DNA of 6,319 bases from Candidatus Zixiibacteriota bacterium (GCA_030628225.1 DAOVRJ010000148.1:1-6319), one strand, 5' to 3'; positions 1 through 5,690 are shown, counted from the first letter of the stretch. The notes: generated by a model not told the origin, from the letters alone. Numbers and translations are program-made.

Positions 1-170
1 AAGGGCGTGTTTTCGAGGTGACCAGGGAAGGGGAGATGGCCTGGGTGTGGTTGAATCCGGCAGCCAAAGAAAGGCGCAGTATTGGCTCCCGGGAGACCGT
101 CTACAGGATGTTTCGATTGCCTACAGCCCAGGTGGAGTACTTGATCAGCAGGGGGTGGTGGTGGGAGTGA
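1..170 (+). CDS. C-terminal end of an arylsulfotransferase-like protein (partial)
   Basis: This is an open frame entering from the left edge (first complete codon at position 3) and ending at TGA 168-170, giving about 55 residues. It starts GRVFEVTREGEMAWVWLNP and continues with ETVYRMFRLP and a tail VEYLISRG. From family knowledge, the pattern 'G-R-[IV]-[FL]-E-V-[TD]-x-x-G-E-[IVM]-x-W-x-[WY]-x-NP', then a short linker and 'VYR-x-x-R-x-P', matches the last blade and C-terminus of arylsulfotransferase (ASST / Arylsulfotran_2) beta-propeller proteins, often exported or membrane-attached. No active-site region lies inside the window, so catalytic activity cannot be judged. An overlapping frame with an ATG at 47 (69 codons, ending at 256) lacks a good ribosome site and has no family resemblance, so I prefer this frame. 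No obvious terminator separates it from glyQ, which begins 127 bp later. A different propeller family remains possible. Confidence 0.6.
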   Translation, partial: GRVFEVTREGEMAWVWLNPAAKERRSIGSRETVYRMFRLPTAQVEYLISRGWWWE

Positions 171-186
171 GAGAAAAGAAAAACCG

Positions 187-204
187 ATCCAGTATCCAGT
201 ATCC
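187..204. repeat. Short tandem repeat ATCCAGT
   Basis: The 7-bp unit ATCCAGT occurs twice in direct succession (187-193, 194-200), followed by a partial third copy ATCC (201-204). It lies in the 127-bp gap between the partial upstream gene and glyQ. No convincing -35/-10 pair, T-box or terminator was found in this gap, so how glyQ is transcribed is not evident. The repeat may be simple slippage without function. Confidence 0.5.
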
Positions 205-297
205 CTTAACTCCTGCGTTCTTAGCAGATCGCCATAAATATCTTAAGTTGCAATAAATCCGCAGAAGCACCAGACTGAGAAAGGGAGATCGTTCGAG

Positions 298-1158
298 ATG
301 ACCTTTCAGGAAATTATCCTTCGATTGCAGAAATACTGGGCCGATTATGGTTGCCTTCTTTTGCAGCCCTATGACATCGAGGTGGGCGCCGGCACCTTTC
401 ATCCGGCCACCTTTCTTCGTGTGCTGGGACCGAACCCCTGGAATGTGGCCTTCGTGCAACCGTCGAGGCGGCCCAAGGACGGTCGCTATGGGGAAAATCC
501 CAACCGCTGGCAGCACTACTACCAGTATCAGGTGGTCCTCAAGCCGTCACCGGAGGACGTCCAGGACATCTACTTGGCCAGTCTCCAGGCCCTGGACATC
601 GACCTGCGCCGTCACGACGTACGCTTTGTGGAGGACGACTGGGAATCGCCGACCCTGGGCGCCTGGGGCCTGGGTTGGGAGGTGTGGCTTGACGGTCTGG
701 AGATCACGCAGTTCACCTATTTTCAGCAGGTGGGCGGCATCGATCTGAACCCCATCTCCGCCGAGCTGACCTATGGGCTGGAGAGGATCGCCATGTACAT
801 CCAGGGGGTGGAGGATTTCCAGGACATCCGCTGGGTGGAGGGAGTTACCTACGCCGACGTCCATCTGCAGGAGGAGATCGAGCACTGCCGGTACAACTTC
901 GAGGAAGCCTCCGTGGAGATGCTGTTTGAGCTTTTCTCCCTGTGCGAGAAGGAGGCCGACAGGCTCGTGGAGACCGGGCTGGTATATCCCGGCTACGAGC
1001 AGGTGTTGAAATGCTCCCACCTGTTCAACCTGCTGGAGGCCCGGGGGGCGCTGAGCGTGACGGAGCGAACCGGATACATCGCCCGGGTGAGAAATCTGGC
1101 CCGGAAGGTGGCCAGAACGTATGTCAAGCAGTTTGAGGAGCAGAAGAATTCGAAATAG
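298..1158 (+). CDS. glyQ: Glycine--tRNA ligase alpha subunit
   Basis: GlyQ is the catalytic subunit of the bacterial alpha2beta2 glycyl-tRNA synthetase, a cytoplasmic class II enzyme that activates glycine with ATP and charges tRNA-Gly together with GlyS. The 286-residue product is close to the usual length (about 290-300) and opens with the family signature [14 protein letters not shown]. Visible family blocks are [16 protein letters not shown] (about 21-36), the class II motif 2 region [16 protein letters not shown] (55-70), [20 protein letters not shown] (111-130), [12 protein letters not shown] (136-147), and the motif 3 region [14 protein letters not shown] (156-169) with its ATP-binding arginine. 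The ATG is preceded by GGGAG at 283-287, about 10 nt upstream, and no earlier in-frame start fits the family N-terminus. The glyS gene follows after 58 bp, consistent with one operon. No truncation or frameshift is seen. Confidence 0.98.
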   Translation: MTFQEIILRLQKYWADYGCLLLQPYDIEVGAGTFHPATFLRVLGPNPWNVAFVQPSRRPKDGRYGENPNRWQHYYQYQVVLKPSPEDVQDIYLASLQALDIDLRRHDVRFVEDDWESPTLGAWGLGWEVWLDGLEITQFTYFQQVGGIDLNPISAELTYGLERIAMYIQGVEDFQDIRWVEGVTYADVHLQEEIEHCRYNFEEASVEMLFELFSLCEKEADRLVETGLVYPGYEQVLKCSHLFNLLEARGALSVTERTGYIARVRNLARKVARTYVKQFEEQKNSK

Positions 1159-1173
1159 AATAGATGCGTCCGT

Positions 1174-1186
1174 GGCCCCAGGGGCC
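1174..1186. repeat. Small GC palindrome in the glyQ-glyS gap
   Basis: GGCCCC-A-GGGGCC is a perfect inverted repeat with a single central base. As RNA it could fold with only 4-5 base pairs around a small loop. There is no T-tract after it, so it is not an intrinsic terminator. It could affect RNA processing between the two subunits' coding regions, but may be fortuitous in GC-rich DNA. Confidence 0.35.
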
Positions 1187-1216
1187 GGGAATCTCAGATC
1201 AAGATGAGGTGAAGGT

Positions 1217-3328
1217 ATGGCCAAGGAGTTATTGTTGGAAATCGGCACAGAGGAGCTGCCCCCCGGCTACATCGCCCCGGCTTTGCAGAACCTTGGGGCC
1301 GCTGCCGAGATGGCCCTGAAGGAGGCCCGCATTCACTTTGCCGGGGTGGAGACATGGGGGACCCCGCGGAGGCTGGTCCTGCGTGTGACCGGGATGGCCG
1401 AGATGCAGACCGATCTGGTCCAGGAACAGCAGGGGCCGGCCAAGTCCGTGGCGTTCGACAAACAGGGACACCCCACCAAGGCGGCCCAGGGCTTTGCCCG
1501 GGGCCGGGGGCTCTCGGTGGAGGATCTGCTGATCAAACAGACCCCGCGGGGAGAGTATGTCTTCGCCAAGGTGCTCACCTCGGGGCGTCCCGCCGCGGAG
1601 ATCCTGGCCACCCTCTTGCCGGAGTTGATTCACGACCTGCCCTTTGCCAAATCCATGCGCTGGGGCACTGACGAGTTGCGCTTCGCTCGTCCCATCCGCT
1701 GGCTCCTGGCTTTGCTGGGAAGCCAGATCATCCCCTTCTCCCTGGGGGAAGTTCAATCTGCCGACAAGACTTTTGGCCACCGGCAGCTGAGCCCGGGCCC
1801 CTTTCGAGTAGCCTCGGCCGGTGCCTACTCGAAGGTGTTGGCCAAGACGGGGATCATCGTGGATCAGAGGACCAGAGAGAAGATCATCCGGGACGGCTTA
1901 AAGAAAGCGGCGGCGGCCGAGGGTGGCCAGCCGTTGCCCGACGAGGATCTCCTGGAGACGGTCACCTATCTGGTGGAGCTTCCCACGGCCCTCTGCGGCC
2001 GCTTCGACAAGCGCTATCTTTCTCTGCCCCGGGAGGTGTTGATCACCGCCATGTCGGAGCACCAGAAGTACTTCGCCGTGGTAGACGAGAAAGACAGGCT
2101 TCTGCCCCTGTTTCTGGCTGTCAGCAACGGCGATCCCCAGTGCCGGGAGCTGATCCTGGCCGGCCAGCAGAGGGTTCTGGCGGCCCGCCTGGAGGACGCC
2201 AAATTTTTCTTCGAGGAGGACGGCAAGGTTCCCCTGGCCGATAAGGTGGACATGCTAAAAGAGGTGGTCTTTCAGAAGAGCCTGGGGACCCTCTTGCAGA
2301 AAACAAAGCGCATCGAGGCTCTGGTGGATCACCTGTCCGAAATTCTGGATCTCTCCGCGGCCGATAGCCGCGACGCCCGCCGGGCCGCCCGGTTGTGCAA
2401 GGCCGATCTGGTTAGCCACATGGTCGGCGAGAAGGAGTTCTCCAAGCTGCAGGGGTACATGGGACAGCAGTATGCCCTGGCTTCCGGCGAGCCGCAGCCG
2501 GTGGCCGTGGCCATCTTTGAGCACTATCTGCCCCGCTTTGCCGAGGACCGGCTGCCCGAATCTCTTCCCGGCTCCATGGTGGCCATCGCCGACAAGCTGG
2601 ATACCATCGCCGGCTGCTTTGGGGTGGGGCTGATCCCCACCGGCTCGCAGGATCCCTATGCCCTCCGTCGCGGGGCCCTGGGTGTGATCAGAATTCTCCT
2701 GGGCAGTGAGCTGCACATCGATCTGCACCGGCTGGTGGACAGAGCCCTGGATCTTTTGGTGGATAAGTTGAAGGGAGATCGGGCAGAAGTACGGGAGGGG
2801 ATATTGACTTTTTTCCGGCAGCGGATGGAGAGTCAGCTATTTGAGGCAGGCCTGGATCAGGATGTGACCGATGCGGTGCTCACAGCCGATGAGCGGGATG
2901 TTGTGGACGCCCTGGGACGCGGCCGGGCTTTACAGGAGCTGCGCACACAGAAGCAATTCCAGGCGCTGGTTCAGGGCTCCAAGAGGGTGGCCAACATCCT
3001 TCGCCATCAGACCATCAGCGGCAAGCCGGACCCGGCCCTGTTTCGAGGAGAGGCCGAGAGCGAGTTGTTCCGCTGTGCCCAGGTTGCCGGAAAGAGAATA
3101 ACGGAGAGCCTTAAGGCTCGAGCATATGCCTCGGCCCTGAAGGCCACCCTAAAATTGGTGGAGCCAATCGATGCCTTCTTCGAGCAGATTTTGGTTATGG
3201 ACAAGGACCAGCAGCTCAGGGAGAATCGTCTGCGGCTTCTGGCCCTGGTTGGGGAGGATTTCCTGGCCATGGCCGACTACGCCAGGATTGTGATCAGGGG
3301 AGAAGCGGATTCCGCTAAGTCAGGATAA
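1217..3328 (+). CDS. glyS: Glycine--tRNA ligase beta subunit
   Basis: GlyS is the tRNA-binding partner of GlyQ in the alpha2beta2 glycyl-tRNA synthetase. The 703-residue product has normal family length and begins with the diagnostic AKELLLEIGTEELPP. Further family blocks are FAKSMRWG and RFARPIRWLLALLG (about 142-167), EHQKYFAV (about 280), NGDP, and RVLAARLEDAKFFFEED (about 319-335). The HD-like domain segment KADLVSHMVGEKEFSKLQGY with DPYALRR downstream is present (about 395-490). The DALR-type anticodon-binding end appears in FFEQILVMDKDQQLRENRL (about 653-671). The ATG at 1217 has GAGGTGA four bases upstream (1206-1212). The gene lies 58 bp after glyQ, so co-transcription is likely. No terminator follows the stop. 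Instead, a sigma-54-type promoter for the next gene starts within 10 bp, so activator-binding DNA for that promoter would lie inside the 3' end of glyS. Confidence 0.98.
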   Translation: MAKELLLEIGTEELPPGYIAPALQNLGAAAEMALKEARIHFAGVETWGTPRRLVLRVTGMAEMQTDLVQEQQGPAKSVAFDKQGHPTKAAQGFARGRGLSVEDLLIKQTPRGEYVFAKVLTSGRPAAEILATLLPELIHDLPFAKSMRWGTDELRFARPIRWLLALLGSQIIPFSLGEVQSADKTFGHRQLSPGPFRVASAGAYSKVLAKTGIIVDQRTREKIIRDGLKKAAAAEGGQPLPDEDLLETVTYLVELPTALCGRFDKRYLSLPREVLITAMSEHQKYFAVVDEKDRLLPLFLAVSNGDPQCRELILAGQQRVLAARLEDAKFFFEEDGKVPLADKVDMLKEVVFQKSLGTLLQKTKRIEALVDHLSEILDLSAADSRDARRAARLCKADLVSHMVGEKEFSKLQGYMGQQYALASGEPQPVAVAIFEHYLPRFAEDRLPESLPGSMVAIADKLDTIAGCFGVGLIPTGSQDPYALRRGALGVIRILLGSELHIDLHRLVDRALDLLVDKLKGDRAEVREGILTFFRQRMESQLFEAGLDQDVTDAVLTADERDVVDALGRGRALQELRTQKQFQALVQGSKRVANILRHQTISGKPDPALFRGEAESELFRCAQVAGKRITESLKARAYASALKATLKLVEPIDAFFEQILVMDKDQQLRENRLRLLALVGEDFLAMADYARIVIRGEADSAKSG
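3304..3316. repeat. Palindrome AGCGGA-T-TCCGCT in the glyS 3' end
   Basis: A perfect 6-bp inverted repeat with one central base lies in the last codons of glyS. It sits about 30 bp upstream of the sigma-54 -24 GG. It could be an operator or activator half-site, but it is rather close for a classical sigma-54 enhancer (usually about 80-150 bp upstream). No second copy was found upstream of the other sigma-54 site. It may simply reflect coding sequence. Confidence 0.3.
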
Positions 3329-3336
3329 AGAGATGG

Positions 3337-3353
3337 TTGGCACAGACATTGCT
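3337..3353 (+). promoter_or_regulatory. Sigma-54 (RpoN) -24/-12 promoter upstream of the T9SS protein gene
   Basis: TTGGCAC-AGACA-TTGCT matches the sigma-54 consensus YTGGCACGNNNNTTGCW at every defined base except the G after TGGCAC. The invariant GG (3339-3340) and GC (3351-3352) are separated by exactly 10 bp. The expected start is about 3364, giving a leader of about 240 nt before ATG 3606. It lies 8 bp after the glyS stop codon, on the same strand as the gene it would serve. Such promoters need an AAA+ enhancer-binding protein; none is encoded here. Whether it is active is unknown. Confidence 0.65.
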
Positions 3354-3388
3354 TTACCTATAGTATAAAGAAACCGGTCTATTTGTGT

Positions 3389-3402
3389 TTGACAAAAATA
3401 AA
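3389..3402 (+). promoter_or_regulatory. Degenerate FNR-like half-palindrome with A-tract
   Basis: TTGAC-AAAA-ATAAA has the same left half-site as the two tandem boxes at 5536-5570 but a poorer right half (8 of 10 positions of TTGAT-N4-ATCAA). It is followed by a long A-rich run up to 3415, immediately upstream of the -35 at 3419. The A-tract could act as an UP element that contacts RNA polymerase alpha subunits. The FNR-like reading is weak on its own. Confidence 0.25.
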
Positions 3403-3414
3403 AAAAATAAAAAA

Positions 3415-3433
3415 AGGCTTGACAAAAAAGCCT
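3415..3433. repeat. Inverted repeat AGGCTT/AAGCCT over the -35 box
   Basis: AGGCTT (3415-3420) and AAGCCT (3428-3433) are perfect reverse complements separated by 7 bases. The -35 hexamer at 3419-3424 lies inside them. A symmetrical site here could be a repressor operator. As transcript (from an upstream start such as the sigma-54 promoter) it could form a short hairpin, but without a following U-tract. Confidence 0.4.
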
Positions 3434-3447
3434 AGTTGTGCTAAGAT
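3419..3447 (+). promoter_or_regulatory. Sigma-70-type promoter of the T9SS protein gene
   Basis: A perfect -35 TTGACA (3419-3424), a 17-bp spacer and -10 TAAGAT (3442-3447) form a strong housekeeping-type promoter. The expected start is near 3454, giving a leader of about 150 nt. It resembles the promoter at 5579-5607: both have GCTTGACAAAAA at the -35, the same 17-bp spacer, and GGT directly after the -10. An A-rich UP-like tract lies upstream. Confidence 0.75.
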
Positions 3448-3459
3448 GGTTTGTGGAAC

Positions 3460-3477
3460 GGATGGTATATGTCATCC
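3460..3477 (+). other. Small stem-loop near the 5' end of the leader
   Basis: GGATGG (3460-3465), loop TATATG, TCATCC (3472-3477) form a 6-bp stem with one G-U pair, a few bases after the predicted sigma-70 start. A 5'-end hairpin of this type can stabilise an mRNA. It is short, so formation and role are uncertain. Confidence 0.3.
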
Positions 3478-3510
3478 AGGGTCGTGCTTCCTTAACAGAG
3501 AACTTCAGAG

Positions 3511-3520
3511 AAAGGAGGTG
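3511..3520 (+). promoter_or_regulatory. Extra Shine-Dalgarno-like site inside leader 1
   Basis: AAAGGAGGTG is a long match to the anti-Shine-Dalgarno end of 16S rRNA but lies about 85 nt upstream of the real start codon. The following possible starts are poor: GTG 3519 gives 15 codons and overlaps the site, and TTG 3532 gives a ~22-codon frame that runs into the next Shine-Dalgarno. It could drive a leader peptide or act as a ribosome standby site. The second leader has comparable extra sites. Confidence 0.4.
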
Positions 3521-3586
3521 CGAGAGGAAAGTTGTGTGCAGGAAAGTTATCGATCTGGATATTGATCGTGGATAAAATCTCTTATG

Positions 3587-3597
3587 AAAGGAGGTGA
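3587..3597 (+). promoter_or_regulatory. Ribosome binding site deciding the start at 3606
   Basis: AAAGGAGGTGA gives a 10-base uninterrupted match to the 16S 3' end. It contains the GTG at 3594 that would otherwise be the earliest in-frame start, so that GTG is very unlikely to initiate. The ATG at 3606 lies 8 bases after the site, ideal spacing, and begins directly with the signal peptide KRLLMIGM. Confidence 0.85.
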
Positions 3598-3605
3598 AAA
3601 AGACA

Positions 3606-4910
3606 ATGAAGAGACTTCTAATGATTGGCATGTCGCTGGCTCTGGTTCTGGGACTAGCTGCCGGGTCATCTGCTCAGTTCATTCAGCCTGATGTCAGTGG
3701 TCTCGAGGTGCAGTACCGGACGCAGCAGGTATCGCTGGGTGGTTTGGCTACCAAGGATTCCTGCGATATCTGGTCGGATGAGTGGTTCCCCTGGGACGAT
3801 TGTGAAATGTGGTATTGGGGAGATATACCGATGCCTGTCAGCTTCATGTTCAAGAAGTATCTCGATCCGGACTATGAATACAACAGCTGTCAGTATCCTG
3901 AGAAGCCTATCTTCCCGTTCAATGTGGAGTCCATGCATCTTCTCCTGTGGATACAAGAAGATACCGTGGATGCCATAATCGAGCTGGACATCGAAGAGCC
4001 AGGCGAATGGGATCCGGATATGGGATGCTATTTGCCAGGCACTGTCCTCTGGACGTCGTCGCCCTTCAGCTTGCACATGGAAGTTCCAGCTGGTTACTAC
4101 ACCCTGTATTACTGGGATTTTATCTTCCCAAGCTGGTGGGTGCACGGGCCGTTCTTTATCTCGTGGCATGTGGTCGACGTTCAACCTCCAGATGCGCTGT
4201 GGGGCTGGTGTGCGGATTTGGTTGCTCCCACCCATGGTTGCTCGAACTGGTTGCGCAACCCAGACGACGGCCTCTGGTACAATTGGAATTACCATTATGG
4301 GAAAACCAGCGACTGGATCTTCCGTGCGGATGGGCGTCCTGCGTGGAACGTGGCCGTGGATATGGGCAGCTTCGAGGCTGTGCCCGGCGACCAGATGGTC
4401 ACTCTCAACTGGCAGTCCATGTCCGAGACCAACAACTCCCACTGGATCGTCAAGCGGGATGAGGTGGAGATCGCTCAGCGGGACGGCCAGGGCAACAAGG
4501 AGACGTCCACTGACTACGTCTATGTGGATAGAGATGTGGTCAACGGCGTGACTTACTCCTACACCATCGAGGCCGTCAACTATGAAGGTTTCCCCGATGT
4601 TTATGGACCGGTCACGGCAACTCCTCTGGCTTCCGGTGCTGTTCCGGGCGAGTTCGCGCTGTTGCAGAACTACCCGAACCCGTTTAATGCCAGCACGGTA
4701 ATCCGTTACCAGCTTGCCTCCGACGAGCATGTGACCTTGAAGATTTACAACATCCAGGGTCAGGAGGTGGCGAGCTTGGTCGACGCAGATCAGAAAGCCG
4801 GTATGTACACCGTGAACTGGACGGGCAAGGATGTCAGCAGCGGCATGTACATCTACACCTTGACTGCTGGCGATTTCAGCGACACCAAGAAGATGGTCTT
4901 CCTGAAGTAG
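3606..4910 (+). CDS. Secreted tryptophan-rich protein with FnIII-like region and T9SS type A sorting domain
   Basis: The predicted 434-residue exported protein probably ends on the cell surface or outside. Residues 1-23 form a Sec signal peptide (KR, a hydrophobic LLMIGMSLALVLGLAAG core, cleavage after SSA). Residues about 24-250 are unfamiliar: rich in W, Y, D and P, with six cysteines at about 53, 66, 95, 141, 202 and 212, which could form three disulfides. Residues about 255-342 look fibronectin-III-like (VTLNW, HWIVKRDE, VVNGVTYSYTIEAVN). Residues about 350-434 are a type A T9SS C-terminal sorting domain with LLQNYPNPFN (352-361), LKIYNIQGQEV, SGMYIYTL and a final K-K-M-V-F-L-K. By family knowledge this domain directs export through the type IX system followed by cleavage or anchoring; no T9SS machinery gene is in view. 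An in-frame GTG at 3594 lies within the Shine-Dalgarno and is rejected as start. The gene appears monocistronic, with its own promoters and a strong terminator. The function of the N-terminal domain is unknown. Confidence 0.9.
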   Translation: MKRLLMIGMSLALVLGLAAGSSAQFIQPDVSGLEVQYRTQQVSLGGLATKDSCDIWSDEWFPWDDCEMWYWGDIPMPVSFMFKKYLDPDYEYNSCQYPEKPIFPFNVESMHLLLWIQEDTVDAIIELDIEEPGEWDPDMGCYLPGTVLWTSSPFSLHMEVPAGYYTLYYWDFIFPSWWVHGPFFISWHVVDVQPPDALWGWCADLVAPTHGCSNWLRNPDDGLWYNWNYHYGKTSDWIFRADGRPAWNVAVDMGSFEAVPGDQMVTLNWQSMSETNNSHWIVKRDEVEIAQRDGQGNKETSTDYVYVDRDVVNGVTYSYTIEAVNYEGFPDVYGPVTATPLASGAVPGEFALLQNYPNPFNASTVIRYQLASDEHVTLKIYNIQGQEVASLVDADQKAGMYTVNWTGKDVSSGMYIYTLTAGDFSDTKKMVFLK

Positions 4911-4935
4911 AAAGAGATCATCGTCAGTTGTTATT

Positions 4936-4970
4936 GGTGGCTGGGTGCCTAATCATGGCGCCCAGCCACC
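4936..4970 (+). terminator. Strong hairpin after the T9SS protein gene, lacking a U-tract
   Basis: GGTGGCTGGGTGCC (4936-4949) pairs with GGCGCCCAGCCACC (4957-4970) around loop TAATCAT: 14 base pairs with one U-G. It is followed by GGCAAAACC, not by T residues, so it would not terminate alone. It more likely protects the mRNA 3' end from exonucleases or helps the terminator 3 bp downstream. Confidence 0.65.
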
Positions 4971-4973
4971 GGC

Positions 4974-5010
4974 AAAACCGTTGGGCTTTCGAGCTCAACG
5001 GTTTTTTCTT
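4974..5010 (+). terminator. Rho-independent terminator
   Basis: AAAACCGTTGGGCT (4974-4987), tetraloop TTCG, and AGCTCAACGGTTTT (4992-5005) form a 14-bp stem with one G-U pair, running into TTTTTTCTT. This is a canonical intrinsic terminator located 64 bp after the stop codon at 4910. Its A-rich left arm means it could also work, less well, on the opposite strand. Confidence 0.92.
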
Positions 5011-5437
5011 TCAGGGGGGCATGAATAAAGGCCCTCTTTAAAAAAGAATGCACTTCTCTTCTCGTCCTGCTCCTCTTCGCCCTGTTGATTTATCTACCTG
5101 GGTCAGCCCCGCGGTAGCCTGTTGTTGGGCTCTTTCATCATAACAAATACCAAGTACCGTGACGAATGAGCCTGGGCAAATCCGCAATGACCAGGTATTG
5201 CGCGAAGGCGCTCGTTTTCTCGCCATTAGCTGTGCCCTTTTCAGCCGCAGCTATATTACCGTGCGTATAGTCCAGCTTCTCAGGGGCGGAGAAATGTACA
5301 TCAACGAGGGGGAGTTGAACCCAGCCAGGGAAATTTTCAGGAACATAGCTAGGAAAAGCAGGAGGAAGTACCTCTGAAGGAAGGGTTTTATTGAACTGGA
5401 AGATTAAGAGCCGTGTCGTGGAGATTCACCAGCGCAA
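5011..5437. other. Long intergenic stretch without a convincing gene
   Basis: This ~430-bp stretch lies between the terminator and the second sigma-54 site. No tRNA, rRNA or known riboswitch pattern was recognised. A + strand frame at 5159-5377 (72 codons, or 27 codons from ATG 5294) ends in a charged, helix-like tail with AREIFRNIARKSRRKYL. It lacks a good ribosome site and a recognisable family, so I do not call it a gene; it could be a decayed gene or a small protein. A - strand frame at 5038-5226 has no support. If the sigma-54 site at 5438 is real, enhancer-binding sites should lie in the right part of this stretch, but I saw no clear repeated dyad. Confidence 0.5.
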
Positions 5438-5454
5438 CTGGCATGATCTTTGCG
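5438..5454 (+). promoter_or_regulatory. Second sigma-54 (RpoN)-like -24/-12 promoter
   Basis: CTGGCAT-GATCT-TTGCG matches YTGGCACGNNNNTTGCW except for T in place of the C after TGGCA, and the last base. GG (5440-5441) and GC (5452-5453) are exactly 10 bp apart. The expected start is about 5465, which would give a very long (~435 nt) leader to ATG 5900. It is less perfect than the first site, but it occupies the same relative place upstream of a TTGACA promoter and a secreted-protein gene on the same strand. Confidence 0.5.
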
Positions 5455-5535
5455 TTTGTTTGAAGGAGCAGGCAAGACAAAGGTTTTGAGTCTATGTGCC
5501 AGTATAGATTCTCACGAGGAGCCTTCTGTTTTGGC

Positions 5536-5549
5536 TTGACACACATCAA
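5536..5549. promoter_or_regulatory. FNR/CRP-family-like box 1
   Basis: TTGAC-ACAC-ATCAA matches 9 of 10 defined positions of the FNR-type palindrome TTGAT-N4-ATCAA. Its centre (5542.5) is about 71 bp upstream of the start predicted for the promoter at 5579-5607, a position used in class I activation by this family. The particular regulator (FNR, DNR, FixK-like or another) cannot be told from the site. Confidence 0.45.
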
Positions 5550-5556
5550 AAAAAAC

Positions 5557-5570
5557 TTGACACATATCAA
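5557..5570. promoter_or_regulatory. FNR/CRP-family-like box 2
   Basis: TTGAC-ACAT-ATCAA is nearly identical to box 1 and lies exactly 21 bp downstream of it, two helical turns, so both sites would face the same side of the DNA. A run of A and G-A follows, up to the -35. Its centre is near -50 relative to the predicted start, which is unusual for activation, so repression or use of another start is possible. Confidence 0.45.
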
Positions 5571-5578
5571 AAAAGAGC

Positions 5579-5607
5579 TTGACAAAAATTGGTATTTATG
5601 ATAGAAT
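5579..5607 (+). promoter_or_regulatory. Sigma-70-type promoter of the second secreted-protein gene
   Basis: Perfect -35 TTGACA (5579-5584), 17-bp spacer, -10 TAGAAT (5602-5607, one mismatch to TATAAT), followed by GGT as in the promoter at 3419-3447. The expected start is near 5614, giving a leader of about 285 nt. The -35 hexamer is the third TTGACA in a phased series (5536, 5557, 5579). Confidence 0.75.
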
Positions 5608-5690
5608 GGTATTACAGGGTGAAAGATGACTATTGGTTTTCTTTCTTATCTGCACGCGAAGTTTTCCATTCGTCACGCTAACGATTGATA

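Noticed and set aside
47-256. 69-codon + strand frame at the left edge
   Set aside because: It overlaps the arylsulfotransferase-like frame, which enters open from the edge and shows family motifs; this one has no ribosome site or family resemblance.
171-297. T-box or glycine riboswitch in front of glyQ
   Set aside because: No T-box sequence (TGGNACCGCG-like), specifier stem or terminator, and no glycine aptamer pattern could be seen in the 127-bp gap.
547-1248. 233-codon open frame on the - strand
   Set aside because: Shadow of glyQ, low-complexity leucine/glutamine/histidine-rich translation typical of reverse-frame reading of GC-rich codons.
3383-3565. 60-codon + strand frame across the promoter region
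   Set aside because: It starts upstream of the -35/-10 promoter, is made mostly of lysine codons from the A-tract, and has no ribosome site. Its tail alone is considered as a possible leader peptide.
3594-3608. GTG 3594 as start of the T9SS protein
   Set aside because: This GTG is part of the AAAGGAGGTGA ribosome site itself; ATG 3606 has ideal spacing and begins directly with the signal peptide.
3666-4730. 354-codon open frame on the - strand
   Set aside because: It lies fully antisense to the T9SS protein gene, which has a signal peptide, a family domain and a ribosome site. The antisense product has no recognisable features.
5437-5503. Inverted repeat ACTGGCA/TGCCAGT flanking 53 bp
   Set aside because: Only 7 bp with a long gap, and the left arm overlaps the sigma-54-like element. 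There is no target-site duplication or transposase, so it is not a mobile element.
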